DNA of 58,779 bases from a bacterium (lineage in GTDB: Bacteria > SZUA-182 > DTGQ01), in contig JAILZY010000014.1 in assembly GCA_023512255.1 (NCBI GenBank), forward strand, positions 1-58,779, given 5' to 3'. The notes beneath the pieces were generated by a model, which was not told where the DNA came from, made no database searches, and saw nothing but the letters and a program-made list of their open reading frames with translations. Below are positions 52,814 to 58,779 of this stretch, piece by piece (positions within the stretch are counted from its first letter, which is position 1; the number at the start of each line of letters is the position of its first letter). Position numbers and translations under genes: made by a program.

Positions 52814-54360
52814 AAGTGGTTACTGGACAACAGATGCAAGCCCTGGACCGGTATACGATTGAGGAGATCGGCTTGCCCGGGGTGGTATTGATGGAAAATG
52901 CTGGCCGCCAGGTGGTGGCTAAGATGCTTGAGCATTTCCCCAACCTGTGCCAGTGTAAGGTCAATGTCATTTGCGGCAAGGGGAACAATGGGGGCGACGG
53001 GCTGGTTATTGCCAGATACCTCTCGGCCCTTGGGGTCAGGGTGCAGATCTTTCTTTTGGCTCAATTAGAGTCACTGTCGGCTGAGGCCGGGATTAACGCG
53101 GCGATTGTCCGCAATCTTGGCCTTGCGGTCAGTGAGATCCTCTCGGCCCAGGACCTTGCCTCTCAAAGAGAGGCTATAGCTAGGGCGGATATTCTGGTAG
53201 ATGCCATATTCGGCACCGGGCTTACTCCTCCGGTCAGGGGACTGGCCGCTGAGGTGATTGAGCTCCTCAATGCGGCGGGGAAACCGATCGTCTGTGTCGA
53301 TCTTCCTTCTGGTCTGAGCGCGGACTCAAGTCAGATTCAGGGGCCACATATTATAGGCTATCTGACCGTTACCTTTGCCCTACCTAAGCTAGCTCATTTG
53401 CTTCCTCCAGCCTGTCAGGCCGCAGGCAAATTGGAGATTGTCGATATCGGCATCCCGCAAAAAGCCATTGATCGGGAAAATATCCAAGTTGAGCTGATCG
53501 AGCCAGGCCCAATCCGGCAATGGTGGCCACCTCGGCCAGCCGATTCCCATAAGGGGACCTATGGGCATCTTCTGGTTTTAGCCGGCTCGGTGGGCAAAAC
53601 CGGAGCCGCCTATCTGACGAGTCAGGCTGCTGCCAGGTGCGGCGCAGGGCTTGTTACCCTGGGGATCCCTGAAAGCCTTAATGCCATAATGGAGGTGAAG
53701 CTCACCGAGGTGATGACCCTGCCTCTGCCTGAGACCGCAGATAAGACCATCTCAGCTAGAGCCGCATCTGTTATCGAGGGATTTTTGCCCCGCGCTTTGG
53801 CGCTGGCTGTTGGCCCTGGCCTAGGTGTGCACCCTGAGTGTCTGGAGCTCATCAGGTGGATAATCCGAAGTGCCCAGATACCTATGGTCCTTGATGCCGA
53901 TGGCATCAATGTCCTGGCCGGACAGGCGCATATTTTGAAAGAGGCTAAACAGCCGCCTATTTTGACCCCTCATCCTAAGGAGCTATCAAGGCTTTTGGGT
54001 ATCGAGCTTAAGGAGGTTTTAGAAGATCGGCTCTCGATTGCCCGTCGAGCAGCCAGGGAATTGAATGCTTATATTGTCCTGAAGGGATTTCGTACCCTGA
54101 TCGCGGACCCTGAGGGGAATGTGCTGATTAATCCGACGGGAAATCCCGGCATGGCTACGGGAGGGACAGGGGATGTGCTAACCGGAGTGATTGGCGGGCT
54201 TTTGGCCCAGAAGTTTTCGAAAAATCAGGCTCTTGCGGCAGGTGTCTATCTGCATGGTTTGGCCGGTGATCTGGTTCGGGAGCAGAAGGGAGAATGCGGT
54301 CTGCTGGCTCAGGACCTGATTGATTGTCTGCCGGTGGCTATTAATCGGCTGAGAAGATGA
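52810..54360 (+). CDS. nnr: Bifunctional NAD(P)H-hydrate repair enzyme
   Basis: Repairs hydrated NAD(P)H. The N-terminal YjeF_N epimerase domain (about 1-215) has QALDRYTIEEIGLPG, GKGNNGGDGLVIARYL, AIFGTG and VDLPSGLSADS. The C-terminal ADP-dependent dehydratase domain (about 235-510) has GSVGKTGAAYL, GPGLG, VLDADGINVL, LTPHPKELSRLLG and MATGGTGDVLTG. 516 aa is normal for the fused form. It is coupled to the Mut7-C gene by a 4-bp overlap. Confidence 0.95.
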   Translation: MKVVTGQQMQALDRYTIEEIGLPGVVLMENAGRQVVAKMLEHFPNLCQCKVNVICGKGNNGGDGLVIARYLSALGVRVQIFLLAQLESLSAEAGINAAIVRNLGLAVSEILSAQDLASQREAIARADILVDAIFGTGLTPPVRGLAAEVIELLNAAGKPIVCVDLPSGLSADSSQIQGPHIIGYLTVTFALPKLAHLLPPACQAAGKLEIVDIGIPQKAIDRENIQVELIEPGPIRQWWPPRPADSHKGTYGHLLVLAGSVGKTGAAYLTSQAAARCGAGLVTLGIPESLNAIMEVKLTEVMTLPLPETADKTISARAASVIEGFLPRALALAVGPGLGVHPECLELIRWIIRSAQIPMVLDADGINVLAGQAHILKEAKQPPILTPHPKELSRLLGIELKEVLEDRLSIARRAARELNAYIVLKGFRTLIADPEGNVLINPTGNPGMATGGTGDVLTGVIGGLLAQKFSKNQALAAGVYLHGLAGDLVREQKGECGLLAQDLIDCLPVAINRLRR

Positions 54361-54405
54361 AAAGATATCATAAATTGGTTGATATAACTGATTGATATAT
54401 AAAAT

Positions 54406-54497
54406 TCGCTCTTATTTATTAGCTACCATTGAGAGACATAACCCTAATAAGAGCTAAGCCCCTTCGAGGGTTTATGGTGTCTGATATATAAGAGCGA
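54406..54497 (+). repeat. MITE family A, copy 3 (short form)
   Basis: 92 bp, tcgctcttatttat to atatataagagcga, flanked on both sides by an exact taaaat (6-bp target duplication). Short subtype. Located just after the nnr gene. Confidence 0.9.
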
Positions 54498-54573
54498 TAA
54501 AATTATATCCCAAAATGATATCTATAAAAAATGATAAATGATAAAATGATACCCCAAAATGATACCCAGAATG

Positions 54574-54737
54574 TATACTCGTTCAAGTTAGGTTTTGATT
54601 GGCATGAATATTGATAATCACGTCAATTAACATATTTTTTATGGTAAACTGAACACAATATTGAAATAAACTATAAATTTTTATAAAAATAGCTAATCAA
54701 AAATCATGCTTGGAAAAACCAAAATGTAAGCACTATA
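54574..54737 (-). repeat. Dispersed repeat family C, copy 2 (164 bp)
   Basis: Inverted copy of 18487-18650: starts tatactcgttcaa and ends gcactata. Its right end lies 13 bp before the hflK start and ends at a tataat (54734-54739), so it makes up the 5' region of that gene. Confidence 0.75.
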
Positions 54738-54750
54738 ATAAGTAGGGCGT

Positions 54751-55872
54751 ATGGAATGGCAAGATCTTAGCTTTAAGAGAAATAGAGCAAAGCGCATCGG
54801 TCAAAAGGCGAATCATCCTGAATCTCGTCTACCGTTGCCGGATGGCCTGAGCTGGCATTTTCTCCTTGGCATGGTGGCGGCAGTTATTCTTATCTGGCTG
54901 GCCAGCGGTTTTTATCTTATCAGACCGGGTGAGGTGGCGCTCATCCAGCGATTCGGCAAGGGAGATGAGATCAGCAAGCAAGAGGGGATACACTATCATC
55001 TGCCCGCACCGATTGAGAAGGTGGTGCGCCTTCAGGTTAAGGGAATAAAGAGCCTTGAGATTGGCTTTCGGACGACCGATCCGGGGCCGCCGGCCCGGTA
55101 TCGGGAAATTCCCGCTGAGGCCAGTATGCTGCTCAGGGGGGAAAATATCATGCTGATTAAGGCTGCCGTACAATACCAGATTAGCGATCCTCATGACTAT
55201 CTTCTTAATATCGAGGATCAGGAAAAAACGGTCCGCAATGCGGCTGAATCAGCCCTGCGGCAGGTAATTGGCCAGCATACGGTCGAGAGCGTCCTAAGTA
55301 GCGCAAAACAACAGATTCAGCAGCAGACTCAAAGGCTCCTGCAGCAGATTCTGGACCGCTACCGGGCAGGGATCAAGGTCGCCTCTATAGAGCTGCGGGA
55401 GGTTCATCCTCCGGCTGAGGTGGCTGAGGTCTTGAAAAAGGTCGACGCGGCCAAAGATGAGCGAGACAGGTTGATCAGCAAGGCTTGGGAATACTTGAAT
55501 GAGGAAATGTCAAAGGCTCGGGCTGAGGCTGAGCGGATGGTGAGCGAAGCCGAAAGTTACCGGGATGAAATTATCCGCCGTGCTGAGGGTGATACGGCCC
55601 GCTTTTTAAAGAATTATGCTCAATATCGGGGGGCTGAGGAAATTAGCCGAAAAAAATTATACCTTGAGGCCATGGAGCAGATACTGTCAGAGGCTCAAAA
55701 GTATGTTTTGATGGATACAGATCAAAGATTTATTGGGCTTCTTCCGCTTGGCTCACCGGGGCTTTTCAGCACTTTGGCTGAAAAGCCCACTTTGGTTGAA
55801 AAGCCAGGAATTAGCCTGAGTGAAAAAACTCAGATAGAGCCGCTCCGTGATCCAAACCAGCTCAAACGATAG
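54751..55872 (+). CDS. hflK: FtsH protease modulator HflK
   Basis: Membrane-anchored band-7/SPFH protein forming the HflKC complex around FtsH. The 373-aa protein has an N-terminal cytoplasmic stretch, a TM helix (about 33-53, FLLGMVAAVILIWLASGFYLI), then RPGEVALIQRFGKG and the prohibitin domain. A long charged coiled coil (about 220-310; EEMSKARAEAERMVSEAESYRDEII in pieces) precedes a variable tail with a short repeat (AEKPTLVEKPG). A family C element forms its upstream region. Confidence 0.9.
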   Translation: MEWQDLSFKRNRAKRIGQKANHPESRLPLPDGLSWHFLLGMVAAVILIWLASGFYLIRPGEVALIQRFGKGDEISKQEGIHYHLPAPIEKVVRLQVKGIKSLEIGFRTTDPGPPARYREIPAEASMLLRGENIMLIKAAVQYQISDPHDYLLNIEDQEKTVRNAAESALRQVIGQHTVESVLSSAKQQIQQQTQRLLQQILDRYRAGIKVASIELREVHPPAEVAEVLKKVDAAKDERDRLISKAWEYLNEEMSKARAEAERMVSEAESYRDEIIRRAEGDTARFLKNYAQYRGAEEISRKKLYLEAMEQILSEAQKYVLMDTDQRFIGLLPLGSPGLFSTLAEKPTLVEKPGISLSEKTQIEPLRDPNQLKR

Positions 55873-56092
55873 GGTAGTATTCGCTGCCATAAGGAAAGAC
55901 TCAAAAATAATTCTTAATTATAATTCTTAATTCTTCTGGCATTCTTACAGCTGCATTTTACGGCAGACTGAGCGAAAGTGCAGAATCCATAATATACAAG
56001 TACATAATCCATAATATAAAATTTAATATCTCAAACAGTTATAAAAAGTACAAAAGAAAGTACAAAAGAATAATCCCTCTGGAGAAGGTCTT

Positions 56093-56992
56093 ATGGAGAA
56101 AAAACAGCCGATGGCCATGATAGCTCTTATCGTCCTTATTGTTGCCGTCTTGGTCGGTTTGTCCCATACCTTTTTTGTGGTAGATCAGACCGAGCAAGCC
56201 GCACTCATGCACATGGGGAATCCGCTCAGGATGATTACCGAGCCCGGCCTTTATATAAAGCTGCCCTTTATTCAGCAGGTGGTTAAATTTGATCGTCGGC
56301 TTTTGACCTCTACCTTCGGACCTGATGAAATTTCCACCAAGGATCAAAAGAGCCTGGTGATTGACTGCTATTGCCAGTGGAAAATAGTAAACCCTAGGGC
56401 ATTTCTGGAATCTGTTGGCACAAAGATGCAGGCTCAAAGTCGGCTTGAAGATATTGTTCGGGCCGAGCTGCGGGCTCAGGCCGGGCTGTATGAGCTGGCT
56501 GAGTTTGTGTCTGATGCTCAAGAATCTATCTTGAAAAAGATAACTGAGGTGGTGAGAGAGAGATCAGCCGGCCTGGGAGTAGAAATCTTAGATATTCGCC
56601 CTAAGAGGATCGCTCTTTCTCCTGAATATGAAAAGCGCAGCCTTGACAGGATGAAGGAGGAAGGGGAAAGATGGGCTCGAGACTGCCGCAGGCAAGGCGA
56701 GGAGGAAGCCATGAAAATCAGGACCCAGGCAGAGAGGGAAAAGAAGGCCACGCTGGCTGAGGCCTATAAAAAGGCTCAGGAAATCCGCGGTGATGGAGAA
56801 GCCAGGGCACTTAAGATCTGCACTGAGGCTTACGGCCAGGCCCCTGACTTTTATGCTTTTTTCAGGACGCTCGAAGCCTACCGCAATTCTCTTAAAGCCA
56901 ATACAACCTTTATTTTTTCGGAAGATAACGAATTCTTTGCCTACTTGAAGGGAAGCTATGGACAACAAAAATCGGCCCGCAAGGGAAAATAG
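56093..56992 (+). CDS. hflC: FtsH protease modulator HflC
   Basis: Partner of HflK in the SPFH complex. The 299-aa protein has an N-terminal TM (MAMIALIVLIVAVLVGLSHTFFVV, about 6-29), TEQAALMHMGNPLRMITEPGLYIKLPFIQ, the SPFH core (about 75-190), EILDIRPKRIALSP, a coiled coil with EREKKATLAEAYKKAQEIRGDGEA and the end TFIFSEDNEFFAYL. It lies 220 bp after hflK and overlaps purM by 35 bp. Confidence 0.93.
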   Translation: MEKKQPMAMIALIVLIVAVLVGLSHTFFVVDQTEQAALMHMGNPLRMITEPGLYIKLPFIQQVVKFDRRLLTSTFGPDEISTKDQKSLVIDCYCQWKIVNPRAFLESVGTKMQAQSRLEDIVRAELRAQAGLYELAEFVSDAQESILKKITEVVRERSAGLGVEILDIRPKRIALSPEYEKRSLDRMKEEGERWARDCRRQGEEEAMKIRTQAEREKKATLAEAYKKAQEIRGDGEARALKICTEAYGQAPDFYAFFRTLEAYRNSLKANTTFIFSEDNEFFAYLKGSYGQQKSARKGK

Positions 56993-58103
56993 CCAAAATC
57001 ATCATCAAACTAATCCATCAAGCCTCTCCTACCAGGAAGCAGGTGTTGATATTTCCAAAGAAGAAAAGTCGCTTGCTAAGTTTATCAAACATGTAACCAA
57101 GAGCTTTCAATTCATTGGCCAAGGTCCTGGCCAGGTGCTCAGCTCCATCGGATATTTTGCTAACATCGTCAGGATCAGCGATAGTCTTGGCCTGGCTGTT
57201 TCAGCCGATGGGGTGGGCACAAAGGTTTTGATCGCCCAGATGATGAATAAGTATGATACTGTTGGCATTGACTGTGTGGCCATGAATGTCAATGATTTGA
57301 TTTGCGTAGGAGCAAAACCGATCTGTTTTCTTGACTATATCGCCCTTCAGGACCCAGCGGAGGATTTGCTTGATCAACTGGGGCAGGGCCTGCTGGAGGG
57401 GGCTAGGCAGGCTGGGGTAACTATTCCGGGAGGTGAGACCGCGCAGGTGCGGGATCTAATTCAGGGAGTCAGACCCGGCTACGGATTTGATCTGGCCGGC
57501 ATGGGTATTGGCCTGATCGATCCTGGCCGGATCATTGAGGGTCAGAATCTGACCAGCGGGGACCTTATCATTGGGCTGGCCAGCAGTGGCCTCCACAGCA
57601 ATGGCTATTCGCTAGCCAGGAAGGTCTTTTTCACTCAGGAGGCGCTCGGGGTAGACAGCTACATTCCAGAGCTTGGCAAAACCTTGGGTGATGAGCTGCT
57701 GACCCCGACCATCATCTATGTGCCGCTGGTCAATGAGCTTTTGGCCCAAAATTTGCGGATCAAGGCCCTGATAAATATCACCGGTGACGGATTGCTCAAT
57801 CTTCTGAGGGTCCGGGCACAGGTCAAGTTCACGATTAGCTCTCTGCCTGAGCCTCCGCCCGTTTTCTCACTAATTCAGCGACTTGGTAGAATTAGCGATA
57901 ATGAAATGTTTCGGGTTTTCAATATGGGGATCGGCTTTTGTGTCCTTGTCCATCCTGATGACCAGGATACTGTCAAGGACATCTGCCATCGATTCGGCAT
58001 TGCTTGCTCTGTAATCGGCCATGTTGAAGAGTCGCCGGAGAAGGTGCTCGATGTGGTTTCAAAGAAATTGTGGGGAGTGGGCAGGTTTTTTTACAAGGTT
58101 TAA
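56958..58103 (+). CDS. purM: Phosphoribosylformylglycinamidine cyclo-ligase
   Basis: Purine biosynthesis step forming aminoimidazole ribonucleotide (AIR synthetase). The 381-aa protein has a nonconserved Gln/Asn-rich N-terminus (about 1-22), then the family core SYQEAGVDISKEEK, the substrate-binding SADGVGTKVLIAQ, DCVAMNVNDLICVGAKP, IPGGETAQV, DLAGMGIGLID and SSGLHSNGYSLARKV. The start is preceded by GAAGGGAAG and lies inside hflC, suggesting coupling. It has no adjacent pur genes. Confidence 0.94.
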   Translation: MDNKNRPARENSQNHHQTNPSSLSYQEAGVDISKEEKSLAKFIKHVTKSFQFIGQGPGQVLSSIGYFANIVRISDSLGLAVSADGVGTKVLIAQMMNKYDTVGIDCVAMNVNDLICVGAKPICFLDYIALQDPAEDLLDQLGQGLLEGARQAGVTIPGGETAQVRDLIQGVRPGYGFDLAGMGIGLIDPGRIIEGQNLTSGDLIIGLASSGLHSNGYSLARKVFFTQEALGVDSYIPELGKTLGDELLTPTIIYVPLVNELLAQNLRIKALINITGDGLLNLLRVRAQVKFTISSLPEPPPVFSLIQRLGRISDNEMFRVFNMGIGFCVLVHPDDQDTVKDICHRFGIACSVIGHVEESPEKVLDVVSKKLWGVGRFFYKV

Positions 58104-58601
58104 TAAAAACGCTATAGGCATGGAATCATCACTCTCCATGGCATGGAATCATAAATCGGAGGGGCTGGTTTTGAAACCTGCCCTTACCAAAAGTTTTAAA
58201 CCGCCACTACAAGCAGGGTCGCCGGATAAGCCGCCTAAGCCGCCATAACGTTTTGCCCCTACAAGCAGGGTTGCCGGGGCAGTGGGCAGTAAGTAGAAAC
58301 CGCGCCTGTGGCAGGGTGTGCTGGATTGAAGAGATTGCCCAGGCAGCCAATATCGGGAACCGCTCCTGTGGCACAGCGGTGTGCCGGATTATTCGCTAGT
58401 GTGAGTAAGTTTTGCCGCGATTAATCCTTCCCGATGCCGTAAATTTTGTCGCGATCAATCCTTCCCGATGCGATCAATCCTCCCTTACTTATAAGAGAAT
58501 GTCGGGCGAAGCAGTTTTTAATTTTTAACCCTCCTCAACTCTTATTATTCTGTAACTATGGCATATAATATATCAATAAATGAAAATGCAATAAATAAAA
58601 A
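58104..58601. other. Intergenic region after purM with short repeats
   Basis: About 500 bp with no gene. Repeated pieces: ctacaagcagggtcgccgg (58207 and 58259 regions); cgcctgtggcagggtgtgctgg and a variant 62 bp later; cgatcaatccttcccgatgc iterated three times (about 58418-58475). Positions 58226-58249 match the YGGLYGGL gene DNA for 24 bp. Confidence 0.45.
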
Positions 58602-58693
58602 TCGCTCTTATATATCAGACACCATAAACCCTCAAAGGAGCTTAGCTCTTATTAGGGTTATGTCTCTTAATGGTAGCTAATAAATAAGAGCGA
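58602..58693 (-). repeat. MITE family A, copy 4 (short form, inverted)
   Basis: Reverse orientation of 54406-54497; starts tcgctcttatatat and ends aaataagagcga, flanked by an exact taaaaa on both sides (6-bp target duplication). Confidence 0.9.
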
Positions 58694-58779
58694 TAAAAAT
58701 TACTATACTTTTGCACTTTTGGTATGGAGCATTTTGGATATGGGTAAAAAAATTGAATGGCACACCCTGTTAAGGGAAG

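Noticed and set aside
55935-55960. Sigma-54-like site before hflC (tggcattcttacagctgc)
   Set aside because: GG-N10-GC spacing fits, but the -12 element lacks TTGC and the site is within a repeat-like intergenic stretch; too weak.
1-58779. tRNA or rRNA genes
   Set aside because: No tRNA-like T-loop/anticodon arrangement or rRNA sequence was recognised by eye; a computational scan would be decisive.

Overview
The window comes from a Gram-negative (diderm) bacterium that makes heptose/Kdo-containing LPS. It carries a nearly complete lipid A/Kdo/heptose gene run, a TolC-adaptor-RND efflux set, an outer-membrane beta-barrel protein, HflKC, and NtrC-type signalling. Gene content fits an uncultured delta-proteobacterium-like or candidate-phylum lineage, but there is no rRNA or other phylogenetic marker here, so I do not name a taxon. 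I saw no tRNA or rRNA gene.

Left edge (1-7.5 kb): a short, decayed CRISPR array (about 60-bp period) and a type I-E cas operon on the minus strand, in the order cas8e-cas11-cas7e-cas5-cas6e-cas1. The central observation of the window is that Cas5 carries a C-terminal HNH nuclease domain, while cas3 and cas2 are absent from everything visible. The likely reading is a Cascade in which an HNH domain fused to Cas5 does the DNA cutting in place of Cas3. Cas5, Cas7 and Cas8e also carry low-complexity stretches built from in-frame micro-duplications.

8.3-11.4 kb: RtcB RNA ligase, its activator archease, and an AmmeMemoRadiSam-type radical SAM enzyme. 11.7-17.0 kb: an NtrC-type regulator with an altered GAFTGA loop, a soluble receiver-PAS-histidine kinase, a secreted Tyr-rich orphan, and a REC-XRE-cupin fusion regulator. 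17.3-26.7 kb: a minus-strand surface-glycan block (Trm112-like protein, sugar epimerase, waaC-like, rfaE2, rfaE1, gmhB, waaF-like, lpxL-like, lpxK, waaA). 26.9-34.2 kb: a small OMP, then tetR-tolC-adaptor-RND. 34.2-39.8 kb: DNA repair genes (nfo, recJ, uvrC) and an MBL-fold hydrolase. 39.8-45.9 kb: a Cys-motif membrane protein, a PHP-type metallohydrolase, a pRiA4b ORF-3-like protein, a compact MscS and a soluble histidine kinase. 46.2-51.9 kb: three paralogous secreted proteins made of YGGLYGGL repeats plus a conserved C-terminal domain, flanking an alpha-glucan phosphorylase. 52.3-58.1 kb: Mut7-C protein, NAD(P)HX repair enzyme, HflK, HflC and PurM.

Dispersed non-coding repeats occur throughout. 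There are four clean copies of a 92-121 bp MITE with about 14-bp terminal inverted repeats and visible 6-bp target duplications. A second family (about 85-110 bp) has three copies and a third (164 bp) has two. A triple-palindrome intergenic element has two copies in opposite orientation. No transposase gene is present in the window. Two of the three YGGLYGGL genes share an upstream 17-mer that matches a sigma-54 (-24/-12) promoter.
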